Origin: an uncultured Desulfobulbus sp.
Lineage (GTDB): Bacteria > Desulfobacterota > Desulfobulbia > Desulfobulbales > Desulfobulbaceae
Length of the DNA stretch: 64,000 nt
NCBI RefSeq assembly: GCF_963665445.1
Contig: NZ_OY762276.1
Coordinates: 1,458,001-1,522,000 of the forward strand
Direction: 5' to 3'
Shown: piece after piece, positions 8,085 through 16,804 of the stretch
Position numbering within the stretch: position 1 is the first letter of the stretch
How the letters are laid out: each line of letters opens with the position of its first letter
The notes under the pieces: model-generated
What the model was told of the DNA's origin: nothing
Database searches by the model: none
Seen by the model: only the letters and a program-made list of their open reading frames with translations
Position numbers and translations under genes: made by a program

Positions 8085-8981
8085 ATGGAAAATTTTGTCC
8101 TTATTCTCATTTTTGTCGGTCTTGGCGGACTGTTCCGCCGCATCAAGGCCTTTCCCGAGCAAACCGCGCAGGTGCTCAACATGTTTGCCCTCTATGTGGC
8201 CCTGCCGGCAGTGATTCTGTTGAAGGTGCCGCAGTTGCAGTTCACCTCTGCCATGGGTATTCCCGTGGCCGTGGCCTGGCTTATGCTGGTGGTTTCGGCT
8301 GCACTGGTCTATGTGATCGGGAAAAAGTTGCACTGGTCCCGGGAGACCATCGGGGTGCTCCTGCTCGTGGTGCCCATGGGCAACACTTCGTTTATGGGCG
8401 TCCCCATGGTCAACGCCTTTTTCGGCGAGGCAGGCATTCCCTACTTGATCGTCTATGATCAGTTGGGCACCATGCTCGGCTTTGCCACCTACGGTTCGGT
8501 CATTCTGGCCCTCTACGGTTCAGAAGGGCAGGTGAAGTTTTCCCGGGTGGTTCGCCAATCGCTGCTCTTTCCGCCGACGATTGCCCTTGTTGCTGGCTTG
8601 GTCCTTCGCTTCTGGGTGTATCCGGATGTAGTGGTCAAGCAGTTGCAAATTCTCGGCAGCATGCTCACGCCGCTAGTGATGACCGCCATCGGTTTTCAAC
8701 TCACCATCCGTCTCAGCAAACGCGTGCTTGCGCCGCTCGGTTACGGCTTGGCGGTCAAGATGGTCATTACACCGATACTGGCCCTTTTGGGTTGCCGTAT
8801 ACTGGGCTTGCACGGCCTGCCAACAGATATTGCCATCTTTGAGGCAGGGATGCCTCCCATGGTTACCTCCGCAGCCATCGCCATTGCCGCCGGCATGCAG
8901 CCGGAACTGGCAACAGCCCTGGTCAGTTTGGGGCTGGCCCTGGCTTTTGCAACCCTGCCGCTGTTGTCCTGGATTATGTAA
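8085..8981 (+). CDS. AEC family (auxin efflux carrier-type) transporter
   Basis: A 298-residue polytopic membrane protein with about ten hydrophobic segments and the AEC-family motif VPMGNTSFMGVP near residue 100, plus EAGMPPMVTSAAIA near residue 255. In bacteria such proteins include malonate and other organic-acid carriers; the substrate cannot be assigned here. ATG at 8085 was chosen over the TTG at 8082. It is divergent from the LysR pseudogene, which was probably its regulator, so expression may now be unregulated. Confidence 0.85.
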   Translation: MENFVLILIFVGLGGLFRRIKAFPEQTAQVLNMFALYVALPAVILLKVPQLQFTSAMGIPVAVAWLMLVVSAALVYVIGKKLHWSRETIGVLLLVVPMGNTSFMGVPMVNAFFGEAGIPYLIVYDQLGTMLGFATYGSVILALYGSEGQVKFSRVVRQSLLFPPTIALVAGLVLRFWVYPDVVVKQLQILGSMLTPLVMTAIGFQLTIRLSKRVLAPLGYGLAVKMVITPILALLGCRILGLHGLPTDIAIFEAGMPPMVTSAAIAIAAGMQPELATALVSLGLALAFATLPLLSWIM

Positions 8982-9042
8982 ATGGAGAAGGGGAAAAAGT
9001 AATCAGCCCCTCGGTCCATACGCAGACCACTGGGATAGACAA

Positions 9043-9216
9043 TCAGCAGGTCATTGAGAGGCTCCACCAATCCGAGGTACTCCCATTGACCACAGAGTGA
9101 GGATGGTCATTCCAAAGGACACGTGTACACTTCCCGGCCGGTGGTGCGAGCATCTCCATGGTTAGAAAAAACACCAGCAGTATCAAGCCGAACCAACAAA
9201 TAATGCGAAGATCCAT
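9043..9216 (-). CDS. Small exported or membrane protein of unknown function
   Basis: A 57-residue frame with a hydrophobic segment at residues 5-20 followed by a short hydrophilic tail. A strong Shine-Dalgarno (GAGAGGAGG) sits 3-4 nt before the ATG, the main reason to list it. It lies in the gap between the AEC gene and the next minus-strand gene. The C-terminal part resembles no family I recognise. The frame may be shortened, because a neighbouring frame continues with protein-like sequence (VEPLNDLLIVYPSGL). Confidence 0.4.
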   Translation of the reverse strand: MDLRIICWFGLILLVFFLTMEMLAPPAGKCTRVLWNDHPHSVVNGSTSDWWSLSMTC

Positions 9217-9275
9217 TGCCTCCTCTCCAACAGCCAACAGAGGTTTTATTGCGTTTTCCTCTACGCTGCCCCGGT

Positions 9276-9737
9276 TTATTTCCCCGCATGAGTGATCTCG
9301 CAGGGCCAAACTTTGTTCATGATATAGACATGCCCGGGATTGCGGATATGGGTATGAATGAAAACATAGTCTTCCGGTATATCGGTCTTTTCGTGCAGGG
9401 TTGCGGTTATCGACTTCATGATTTCCGAGATCTTGTCGTAATCGAATTTTGAGGTGAGGTAGAGATCAACAAAGAGGGGAAACTCCTCTTGTGTCGGATC
9501 AAAAGAGCGCAAGCATTGCTGCTGCTTGGTTGCCGCCCGGGTATGGGTGATGCAATTGAGGGTCTGCCAGATGATAGTCGTGCTCCCCAGAGGCAACACT
9601 GCTTTATTTACTGGAGGCTTGCTGGGATCAGCTGTTTTCCTCTCCTTCTCTATGTACAAGTCTGTCTCTACAGCTCTGGTCACCTCTTCAATATCAAAGT
9701 CGTTGCTTGGTAAAGCAGATATTTTCACGAACGGCAT
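9276..9737 (-). CDS. Hypothetical protein, possibly tautomerase-like
   Basis: A 153-residue soluble protein beginning MPFVKISALPS. An initial Met-Pro and a late segment with IPEDYVFI followed by a glycine turn are reminiscent of the 4-oxalocrotonate tautomerase superfamily, where Pro1 is the catalytic base, but the similarity is weak and the protein is about twice the length of a 4-OT monomer. AAAGAG precedes the chosen ATG at 9737. It lies between the small membrane protein and the IS1634-type insertion. Function is unassigned. Confidence 0.45.
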   Translation of the reverse strand: MPFVKISALPSNDFDIEEVTRAVETDLYIEKERKTADPSKPPVNKAVLPLGSTTIIWQTLNCITHTRAATKQQQCLRSFDPTQEEFPLFVDLYLTSKFDYDKISEIMKSITATLHEKTDIPEDYVFIHTHIRNPGHVYIMNKVWPCEITHAGK

Positions 9738-9811
9738 ACGAGCTCTTTCAATGTTTTTGTGATGACAATCAAAGTTCAGTTGCGATAGGTTTAGAGGCCG
9801 CAATGTTAGGC

Positions 9812-9843
9812 TTGAGATCCCTCACATTGTTCGGGATGACATC
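9812..9843. repeat. Single arm of the dispersed palindromic repeat
   Basis: Matches the reverse complement of 5331-5362 nearly base for base (TTGAGATCCCTCACATT..GTTCGGG.TGACATC). It ends about 45 bp before the IS1634-type terminal repeat, so the other arm may have been displaced by that insertion. Confidence 0.55.
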
Positions 9844-9886
9844 CGGGCTAGTTTTTCCGCATCAAACGGTGGCATCTCCCCCCTGG

Positions 9887-11822
9887 GTTTACGGGTTGTG
9901 GAACACGCCTAGCCGCAAAGCCTTGCCTGGTGGGCGTTGGCGGGTGGTGCCGATTTTGGCGTGTGCCCACAGGTATTGCACTTATTTTTCAAGGGGCTTA
10001 ATGCCAAAAATTTTGGTCGGTAGCGGAGTTACAAGTTTTTTCATCAGTTCACGACAGGCTTCCGGCGCTGAATTAATCTGAAAAAAACTGTGCTGGTCGT
10101 TTTGAAACTCAGTGGCTTGAAGTTTGGCTAAGTTGCGCCGTATCCGGGACCAGGGCTCCCCGCACTCACGTTCCGCAACGCGCTCTATGAGCAGCGCCAG
10201 AACACAGATTTTTACATGCGTTTCGATGCGCCGTGCGGCCCAATGATACATAGGCATCATTTTGATCTGGGTGCGCTTGAGGGATCGGAAACACCGTTCG
10301 ATAACCAAAAGCCCTTTGTAGCCAAGGGCCGCATCTTCAAGGCTGATGGTGTCATCGTTGGTTTCCAGCACCCACTTGCCGTCGTAGCGTTTGGCCTCGG
10401 TGATGGCTGCTCGGTCCAGGCGAATTTTACCGGCCTCGGTTGTTGTCAGGTACCGCTTGTATCGTTTTGAGGCCAGCAGTTCGACTGCCCATTGGGTAGA
10501 AGCATACGGTCCTTATGGTTGGCAAGCTCCTCTTCGAGCATGCCGACGATCTCTTCTCGATGTATTCGTTGCCGCTCTGCTTCCTTTGGGTTGAAGCAGA
10601 GGATGTATCGCCGCCGTCGCTCGCCATCGCCGATAACAACCTCCTTGGCTTGCAGGCTGTCGGTGAAGGTGGTGAAGCGACCTGGTTGCGAGAGGACCTC
10701 TTTCTTGATTTCGGCCACCGATGCCATGCGGGTGGCGAGCAGGTATTTGCCACAGGCCCGTGCAAGTTCTTCTCGGTTAGCGGAGGAGTTCATACCCGAG
10801 TCGGCCACGAACAGCGCTCGACCGAGGTTCCAGCCTCGCAGGTCCTTTCTGATACGCTCGATCGTGGATACATCCGCCGTGTTACCGGGAAAAACCCAAC
10901 TTTTTACCGGCAATCCCTCTCGGGTAACCGCCAGGGCGACCACGATTTGCGGCGTCCACGTGCCCTCTTTGGAATGACCGTACTGACGCAGACCGTCGTT
11001 TTCGTCTTCCTCGTCCTCGTAATCAATGGAGAATGAAGCCGTCGTCGTATCGTAAAAGATCAGATCAACCGAGAGGTTGAACAAGTTGGCGGTCTGGAAA
11101 AAGACAGCCTCCTCTACCGCGTCGATATGCTTGTGGAGGAAATCCATCGCCTCGTACATCTGCCGCAGTTTCAGGCCTTGGCATTTGGGCAGATGGACCT
11201 GCTCCAGCCACCGATCCCAAACACCGAGTTTGGATTCCGGTGCGCAGAGACGATTGGCGGTCATGGCCAGCAGGGCCTGGTCATAGGCAACGGCATACTT
11301 GCCTTTGTCCAGCAGAGTCCGCAGCGCTTTGCCGATACCCAACCGCTCCCAAAGGGTTTCGATGACCAGCACTGTGCCGAGTTCGACTGTGCGCAGGATC
11401 TCAAGATCGTCGGGCAGTCCACCACCTTGAGCCTCCTCGCTACCAGCGGGGTCAACAATGGTTACCCCGCAGACTCTGGCTATAGATCGGGCGAGCCGCA
11501 CCAAGGCCTCACGGTCGAGCTGATCGGCGCGTCCGAAGCTGTGGATGATGCGGGCAACGGTGGAGTTGGTCTCCGGATTCCGCTCGTTGTGGGCGAGCTG
11601 GAGATACTCGGTAACGGTGCCGTTCTTGTTTTTTCGTTTCGTGGTTCGCAGATACATGACTGCCCACCACGTTAGCGTGTTAATTCGCGTATTTCAACTG
11701 AAATATCGCTTCGCGTGTGCCCACAGATTTTGAGATTTTCACCACACGTAAAATTTTATCACATTGAAATTGCGTGATATTTTCTCCGGCACTGCACTAA
11801 AATGTGCCTACAACCCGCAAAC
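9887..11822. mobile_element. IS1634-type insertion sequence
   Basis: Bounded by imperfect inverted repeats GTTTACGGGTTGTGG (from 9887) and the complement of CTACAACCCGCAAAC (to 11822), giving an element of about 1.94 kb with one minus-strand transposase gene. Subterminal copies of GCGTGTGCCCACAG occur near both ends (9959 and 11713). No convincing target duplication was found next to the outer repeats. The right end lies 13 bp from the IS1182-type element. Confidence 0.65.
9982..11657 (-). pseudogene. IS1634 family transposase, frameshifted
   Basis: Translation from ATG 11657 gives an IS1634/IS4-superfamily transposase with the N-terminal MYLRTTKRKNKNG segment and DDE-type surroundings (YDTTTASFSI, FVADSGMNS, and the later YKGLLVIERCFRSLKR around the catalytic Glu). 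The frame leaves this sequence near 10500 and resumes one frame over (ASTQWAVELLASKRYKRY onward) to a stop at 9982. A single-base indel therefore separates the catalytic Asp residues from the Glu region. This copy is probably inactive unless the base is a sequencing error. Confidence 0.85.
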
Positions 11823-11835
11823 ATAAGTCAAGAAA

Positions 11836-13724
11836 TGATGACCTCGTAAAAAGTCAAACCGCCCAATCCGCTCGAAAAGAAGCGACTGGTTGAAAGTTTG
11901 TGCCTTCGTGAGTTCTTGTTGAGAAGTCTTCCCGAAAAAGTTCTTTGAAATATGTTTGGAAAGCCAAAAAGAAAAAAAATAGGCTGTAAAAGGACGTCAT
12001 TGGGCTGGTTTTCTCGCCCCAGTGCCTGCTGGCCCGCAATATGTTCAAGCCGATGGCCTTCATGAAGGCGGCAAACCGCACTGCTTTCATGCCACGAACC
12101 CGGAGATGTTTGACACCGGTGCGCCGGTCGAATTCCGACATGGTCGCCTCAACGCCGGCCCGGTACCGGTACTTCTCCCTGAACTCCGGGCTTTCTTCTT
12201 CCTGTCGCCGTCGGGCCAGGCGGATATCCTTGTCGGTGTAGCGGTAGTAATAGCCCTTTTTTCCGATGGAGACGGGGCACCGGTCAAACGAGGAGCAGTT
12301 CTGACAAACAGCGATGGGGAAGAGTGCGCTGTAGCCGGATTTTGATTTCTTCACCGTGTCGGGTGCCGTGACCTGGGGGCAGGTGAGAACCTTGCCCTGG
12401 TCATCAAGGGTGAATTCGGTCAGGTTGAACTTCTTCTGATTGCCCGGCATGACCGGGGAGATGACTGCCACCTGATGCTCCTGCAGGGCCGTTTCACAAT
12501 TGCTGTCGCTGCCGTAGAGGGAATCGGCCAGCATTTGCTGCGGCAGCATCGCCTTCTGCTCCAGTTGGGCCAAGGCGGGCAGGAGGGCATTGGCATCATG
12601 CTGATCCGCGGATTCCACCGCCACCTGCGTGATCAGGGATGGTCCACGCTCATCGGTGGTGGTGTAGTTTTCCACCAACTGCACCTGATACCCTTGGCCT
12701 TTATGACTGCTGTAGCCGGCATCCGCATCGGAGGGGTTTTGCAGTGAATCGGAGGGCACCTCCTTGTTCGGCCGGGCCACGGCTTTCTTGCCAGAATCGG
12801 CGGTGGTGTCTTCCTCGATGACACACTGTTCGGCGAACAACCGGCTCAGCAGTTTGAAGCTCTGCATGGTGCTGACCTCGTCCACGGCGGCAAAACGCTC
12901 GGTCAAGAGCAGCACATCCGCAGCCAACTGATCAAGGGTGCGGGTGGACTCGGTGGGTTTGACCATGGCGAACAAAGACGCCTGCGATTTGCTCAGATAC
13001 CGTTGGGTCAACTCCGTGTCGAGTTGATCAAAGTGTTCCCGGTGGTGTCGCTTCAGGTTGACGAGGAACTTCTTGATCGTTTTGGTGAACAACCCGATAC
13101 GACCCAGATTGCGCATGTTGGATTTGACATGCACCGAGTCCATGCGCTGCTTATTCATATCGGCCTTGAGCAACTTGGCCAGGATGCCCAGGGAGGCATC
13201 AAATATCTCGGCATAGCTCGCATCCGAGGCCAGGTGATCGCGCATGGTCCAGAGCGTTTTGTGGCTGAGGTATACAGCCGCGTCGGAGCACGAGGTGATG
13301 TTGAGGGCATAGTGCCACTGGATATTGAAACAGAACTGCTCAACCGCCTCCTGATCAGTACAATCATGCATTTGCTGGAGGATCATCACCCCCATCATGG
13401 CATACAGTTCCTTGGTGGGTCGGCCATTGTAGTCATGATAATGGTGGCGCAGGGACTCCACCGGGAGTTCAGGCAGGATATGCTTCTGAAAAAGACCTGC
13501 CCATGAGTTGTCCAGGAGGGCGCGTCGTTTGGGTCCCAAATGGGCCCATGGGTCGAGGATGTTGAGCTGTTTGTGGTTTTTCACGTGAAACATTATCTCG
13601 TCTCGCATTTAATTGATATTACGCAAATATATTAACAGAATGCGAGAAAAATGACAATGGTAATCCAGACGTTAATCCTGGAAAATTAACCAGTTAAATA
13701 GAAATACTTTTTACGACGCCATCA
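11836..13724. mobile_element. IS1182-type insertion sequence
   Basis: Terminal inverted repeats of 19 bp differ at two positions: TGATGACCTCGTAAAAAGT at 11836-11854, and the complement of ACTTTTTACGACGCCATCA at 13706-13724. Between them lies one intact minus-strand transposase whose stop codon overlaps the left repeat. Length is about 1.89 kb. No clear target duplication is visible. The termini match the right end of the short intergenic repeats at 4755, 5128 and 15885. Confidence 0.8.
11854..13608 (-). CDS. IS1182 family transposase
   Basis: A 584-residue intact transposase of the IS1182 group. The N-terminal region has WAGLFQKHILPELP and YAMMGVMILQQMHDCTDQEAVEQF. The central region has VDADAGYSSHKG-like sequence (DADAGYSSHKGQGYQVQLVE) marking the first catalytic Asp, followed by ADSLYGSDSNCE (second Asp). 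A C-terminal RYRAGVEATMSEFDRR holds the catalytic Glu. The reading frame fills the space between the inverted repeats, so the element looks capable of transposition. ATG at 13608; some methionines follow soon after, so the precise start is uncertain. Confidence 0.92.
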   Translation of the reverse strand: MRDEIMFHVKNHKQLNILDPWAHLGPKRRALLDNSWAGLFQKHILPELPVESLRHHYHDYNGRPTKELYAMMGVMILQQMHDCTDQEAVEQFCFNIQWHYALNITSCSDAAVYLSHKTLWTMRDHLASDASYAEIFDASLGILAKLLKADMNKQRMDSVHVKSNMRNLGRIGLFTKTIKKFLVNLKRHHREHFDQLDTELTQRYLSKSQASLFAMVKPTESTRTLDQLAADVLLLTERFAAVDEVSTMQSFKLLSRLFAEQCVIEEDTTADSGKKAVARPNKEVPSDSLQNPSDADAGYSSHKGQGYQVQLVENYTTTDERGPSLITQVAVESADQHDANALLPALAQLEQKAMLPQQMLADSLYGSDSNCETALQEHQVAVISPVMPGNQKKFNLTEFTLDDQGKVLTCPQVTAPDTVKKSKSGYSALFPIAVCQNCSSFDRCPVSIGKKGYYYRYTDKDIRLARRRQEEESPEFREKYRYRAGVEATMSEFDRRTGVKHLRVRGMKAVRFAAFMKAIGLNILRASRHWGEKTSPMTSFYSLFFFFLAFQTYFKELFREDFSTRTHEGTNFQPVASFRADWAV

Positions 13725-14224
13725 GATATAATGCATTGGAAACAAATCCAACGTCGAGCTTCATGGACCATTCAAGCGAGCACTTTAGGTGAGCTTGATT
13801 TTGTGCAACATGAATTGGTCACCTGTAGGTATTGTAATCGGAGTGCGTCGATGGATTGAGATTTTCTATGTAGGTAAAATTGAGCTAGTGGATGGCATGT
13901 TGAGCTCAAGGGATATCTTGGATAAATACGGAATAGCAGTAAAATCCGTTAAGCTGAATCTGTTTGCTCCTATCGAGCTTGAACGTTTTGAATTAATCCT
14001 TTTTGGAGAGACTGCTTTCTCTTGACCAAGAAAAACGAAAGCGCGAAAGAAGAGGGGAGTGGATATCTTGCGAATGACGGGTCTGACGTCGATTGTATGC
14101 AAAAAAAAGAGGCGGCGGCGGGCAGCCATAGGTATGGATAGGGCAAAAGTCCTAAAAAAAACCGCCGATCCCCAAAGGGAAGGGCGGGTGCATAGATAAG
14201 ATTTTGGAAAAAAGGAGATGAAAT
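13725..14224. other. Intergenic region, 500 bp
   Basis: Between the IS1182-type element and bacterioferritin. A 72-residue plus-strand frame from ATG 13810 to 14025 contains a segment (KIELVDGMLSSRDILDKYGI) that faintly resembles the helix-turn-helix of IS3-type OrfA proteins, so it may be a transposase remnant. It lacks a good ribosome-binding site and I do not call it a gene. The bacterioferritin terminator lies at 14149-14192. Confidence 0.4.
14149..14192 (-). terminator. Terminator downstream of bacterioferritin
   Basis: On the minus strand CCCGCC...GGCGG forms a stem followed by a run of seven T residues, about 35 nt after the bfr stop codon. Confidence 0.75.
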
Positions 14225-14725
14225 TTATTCGCCTGCAGGAACCCGTTGGGCGCGAGTTTTTGAGCGCTCGATCGATTGCAGTGCCAGGTAGTTGGCACCG
14301 AATTTCTTCATGTTCGCCATTTCATCGTCGTACTGGTTGTAATGATTCTCTTCATCCACAACCAGGTCTTCAAAGATCTTTTTGGAAACGCTGTCGGCAT
14401 TGGCGCCACACTCGTTGGCCCAAAGATTGTAATGCTCGGCACTCTCCAACTCCATCTGCCGGGCCATAACCAGCATCTCGTCGACATCCTGCACGGTCTT
14501 GACCGCATCCGACGCCTTCATGTCCACATCGCCACCGAGAAACAGGATGCGTTCGGCCAGCCGTTCAACATGGAGCATCTCGTCGATGGCGGTCCGCTTG
14601 AACAACCCGGCCAGCAGATCATATCCCTGATCATCGCAGTGGAAGTGGAAGTACATGTACTGGTGCAGGGCAGTGATTTCTTCGGCAACGGCCTGGTTGA
14701 GGAGGGTAATGCTTTTTTCATGCAT
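14225..14725 (-). CDS. bfr: Bacterioferritin
   Basis: A 166-residue four-helix ferritin-like protein that oxidises Fe(II) and stores iron in a 24-mer shell. All ferroxidase-centre ligands are recognisable: E16, E49, H52 (DEMLHVER), the Glu of MELESAEH, and the E..H of VVDEENH. Met50 matches the axial haem ligand of bacterioferritins, so it should bind haem, unlike FtnA. ATG at 14725 was chosen because AAAGG lies about 8 nt upstream; a GTG at 14734 is in frame. It is a single gene followed by a terminator. Confidence 0.92.
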   Translation of the reverse strand: MHEKSITLLNQAVAEEITALHQYMYFHFHCDDQGYDLLAGLFKRTAIDEMLHVERLAERILFLGGDVDMKASDAVKTVQDVDEMLVMARQMELESAEHYNLWANECGANADSVSKKIFEDLVVDEENHYNQYDDEMANMKKFGANYLALQSIERSKTRAQRVPAGE

Positions 14726-15073
14726 AATGGTCACCTTTCAAGGGGAAATGAATTGTTATGGCCTCGCAAGAAGCCCAAAAACTGAACGTCAAAAAAAGTG
14801 AAGTCAGCATCGACGCGCAAACATCGTCTTCATGGCTTTTTAGGAAAATGACGATGTGAAAAGTATCGTCCGCTGCATGGGTAGGTTGAACAACAACAAA
14901 GAAAAACACAATACGCTTTGTTTGCTTCGATCCCCCGAGGTACCGGGGCAGGAAGGCATGGCAAAACGCATTCAATCCATTGGCATTGTCTCATCTATTT
15001 TCCTTACCTGGCAAGTTGGCGGCTGTCAATGTAAAGAGGAATCCTTCTGAAAAACAGAGGAGGTTATCAAATT
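14726..15073. other. Intergenic region, about 350 bp
   Basis: Upstream region of bfr. It contains one dyad, ACATCGTC...GACGATGT (about 14822-14858), which could be an operator or a weak hairpin. No recognisable Fur box or gene was found. Confidence 0.4.
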
Positions 15074-15538
15074 TCACCACTGACTGAAAGGGATTGCGCA
15101 GAGAGCCGCATTGTAATAGCGTGCATCGCCGGTAACCTCTCTGCCGATCCATTCGGGTTGGTCAAATCTCTGGTCCTCGTGCTCCAACTCGATTTCCGCC
15201 ACCACCAGCCCCTGGTTGACGCCGAGGAATTCATCCACCTCCCACAAGAAACCGGCAAAGGGGATTGTGTAGCGAATTTTTTCGATCTGTGGCTGGGGGC
15301 AGAGACTGTCGAGCATGGCCTGGGCCTCATCCAGGGGGATGGCGTATTCATACTCGGTTCTGCCGATGCCGACCGTTGCGCCTTTGATGGTCAGATAGCC
15401 TTTTAGGCCGGCGATGCGAACCCGAACCGTGCAGGCGCTGTCGGCATGAAGGTATCCCTGCCGGTAATGGATCCCCGGGACCAAGCCTCTCCATTGGTCG
15501 TTGGCCAATAGGAATTTTCGTTCGATTTCGTGCGCCAT
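15074..15538 (-). CDS. CYTH domain (triphosphate tunnel metalloenzyme) protein
   Basis: A 154-residue protein starting MAHEIERKFLL. The ExExK signature (EIERK) and the alternating charged strands (RVRIAG, YLTIKG, EYEYAIP, EIELEHED) are those of the CYTH/TTM fold, which binds a triphosphate and divalent metal. Bacterial members are mostly short-chain polyphosphatases or tripolyphosphatases, a few are class IV adenylate cyclases; which applies here cannot be read. The frame is open upstream to 15649, but the CYTH domain begins at 15538 and AAGGAGG precedes it. It appears monocistronic. Confidence 0.88.
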   Translation of the reverse strand: MAHEIERKFLLANDQWRGLVPGIHYRQGYLHADSACTVRVRIAGLKGYLTIKGATVGIGRTEYEYAIPLDEAQAMLDSLCPQPQIEKIRYTIPFAGFLWEVDEFLGVNQGLVVAEIELEHEDQRFDQPEWIGREVTGDARYYNAALCAIPFSQW

Positions 15539-15702
15539 TGTGGTGTATGTCCTCCTTGGCTTGTAATGACTGGGGATACAGGGGAAAGCGCTGCTTCGTG
15601 ATTGTGACGCAATACTGGCAATAGTGCGATTAACCTTATAAAATTCCAATTAAAAAAACAAGATTGACGCCTGTTGTCCCTGGATTTCCTTCGCGGTTCT
15701 TT

Positions 15703-15731
15703 GCTTGACACACCCCCTGCCACTTGGTATC
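15703..15731 (+). promoter_or_regulatory. Sigma-70-type promoter candidate
   Basis: TTGACA and TATCAC spaced by 17 bp, reading toward the gene at 16037 but about 300 bp upstream of it, with two MITE-like repeats in between. Confidence 0.3.
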
Positions 15732-15810
15732 ACAAAGCAGCATTTTGCTCGTTGTTATTAACTCTTGTTTTCGCAACCATGGCGCCCCACGGTTTCATCG
15801 CGCCCATCAT

Positions 15811-15876
15811 GTTTGTCCTTCTCGTAAAAATGCCCTGAGAATGATGTTGCAAGCTTTGTAGAATACTGATTTTACT
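15811..15876. repeat. MITE-like repeat, degenerate partial copy D
   Basis: Retains TGTCCTTCTCGTAAAAA and a diverged version of the left two thirds of the repeat core, then runs directly into full copy C. It looks like an older or truncated copy in tandem with a newer one. Confidence 0.5.
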
Positions 15877-15884
15877 TGGTATAT

Positions 15885-15989
15885 ATTGTCGTTCTCGTAA
15901 AAAGTCTCGAGAACGACGTTTCGAGCTTCGTAAGTTGCTGATTTCACGACGTGTGATATCCTGGCTTTTGACTTTTTACGAAGCCATCA
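15885..15989. repeat. MITE-like repeat, copy C
   Basis: Third full copy, in the same orientation as A and B and 10.6 kb away from them, ending ACTTTTTACGAAGCCATCA. The spread between unrelated loci shows it is a dispersed, mobile-type repeat. Confidence 0.75.
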
Positions 15990-16036
15990 TATAGTCATTT
16001 ATGTGGCTTTTTTGAAGCCGTCAAAGTTTGGAGACT

Positions 16037-16633
16037 ATGTTCAAACTATCACAAAGATTACTTCTGCTCTTTACCGGTATTGCGCTGTGTGCACAACCTC
16101 TTTGGGCTGAGGATAATGTCCTTAGCACCATCCGCGAGGCGACCCGTCAATACGAGGCCGGCGATTATACCGGAGCTGCCTCCAATCTCGATTACGCCGC
16201 ACAACTGGTCCGCCAGCGGAAGAGCGAACGGATGAAATCCCTCTTGCCTGAACCCCTTGCCGGGTGGGTAGGCAGGGAGGCCAATGCCCAGGCCCTTGGG
16301 GCGGCTATCCTGGGAGGCGGTGTCACTGTCAGCCGTGACTACAGGCGGGACAGATCCAGCGTCAGTGTGGAGATCGTCTCTGATTCACCGGTGCTGCAGT
16401 CGGTGCTGATGATGATCAACAATCCCATGTTTGCCGGTGCCGGTGGGGGGAAGCTTGAAACCCTCAAAGGGCAGCGGGCTATTATCAAGTACGATAGCGG
16501 CAAACAGGGAGGCGAGATGTATGTGGTTGTGGATAGTCGCTTTGTCGTCACCATCAAGGGCAAACAGGTTTCCCGGGAAGACCTGATGGCTTACGGTGAG
16601 GCCATTGACTATGCCGCGCTCGAAAAAAATTGA
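16037..16633 (+). CDS. Periplasmic protein of unknown function
   Basis: A 198-residue protein with a signal peptide (residues 1-25; cleavage likely after LWA). A helical, Arg/Glu-rich segment about 30-75 (TIREATRQYEAGDYTGAASNLDYAAQ looks TPR-like) is followed by a glycine-rich part and alternating beta strands. I do not recognise the family. ATG at 16037 has GGAG five bases upstream; an in-frame TTG at 16028 is less likely. A terminator follows closely, so it is monocistronic. Confidence 0.7.
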   Translation: MFKLSQRLLLLFTGIALCAQPLWAEDNVLSTIREATRQYEAGDYTGAASNLDYAAQLVRQRKSERMKSLLPEPLAGWVGREANAQALGAAILGGGVTVSRDYRRDRSSVSVEIVSDSPVLQSVLMMINNPMFAGAGGGKLETLKGQRAIIKYDSGKQGGEMYVVVDSRFVVTIKGKQVSREDLMAYGEAIDYAALEKN

Positions 16634-16675
16634 GTTGCGAGGATCTACAGCAGGTTCGACATAAACGAAAAAAAC

Positions 16676-16711
16676 CACAACCTCCCGGAGAATGCTGGCG
16701 AGGTTTTTTCC
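16676..16711 (+). terminator. Rho-independent terminator
   Basis: AACCTC...GAGGTT stem followed by TTTTTT, about 40 bp after the stop of the periplasmic protein gene. Confidence 0.75.
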
Positions 16712-16727
16712 GCGTGAGCGTGGTTCT

Positions 16728-16783
16728 CCCCTGTTACGCCTGGTAAAGAATTGGCCTTCTTCCTTGTAACAGGGGTTTTTTTT
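16728..16783 (+). terminator. Second terminator, directly upstream of the mpl operon
   Basis: Perfect ten-base arms CCCCTGTTAC / GTAACAGGGG (counting the G-C pair at the base) enclose an inner AAGAA/TTCTT hairpin and are followed by eight T residues. It ends about 12 bp before the ribosome-binding site of the next gene, so it could attenuate read-through into the mpl operon. Confidence 0.7.
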
Positions 16784-16804
16784 GACGAAAGTTTGGAGGT
16801 AACG

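Noticed and set aside
9982-11657. Programmed frameshift in the IS1634-type transposase
   Set aside because: No slippery heptamer was seen at the shift near 10500 and this IS family is not known to need frameshifting; a plain indel is simpler.
9952-11732. GATTTTG as target duplication and GCGTGTGCCCACAG as ends of the IS1634-type element
   Set aside because: The two 14-mers are in direct, not inverted, orientation; the outer GTTTrCGGGTTGT repeats are inverted and fit better as ends.
13810-14025. 72-residue gene beside the IS1182-type element
   Set aside because: No convincing ribosome-binding site and only a faint HTH-like resemblance; noted in the intergenic entry.
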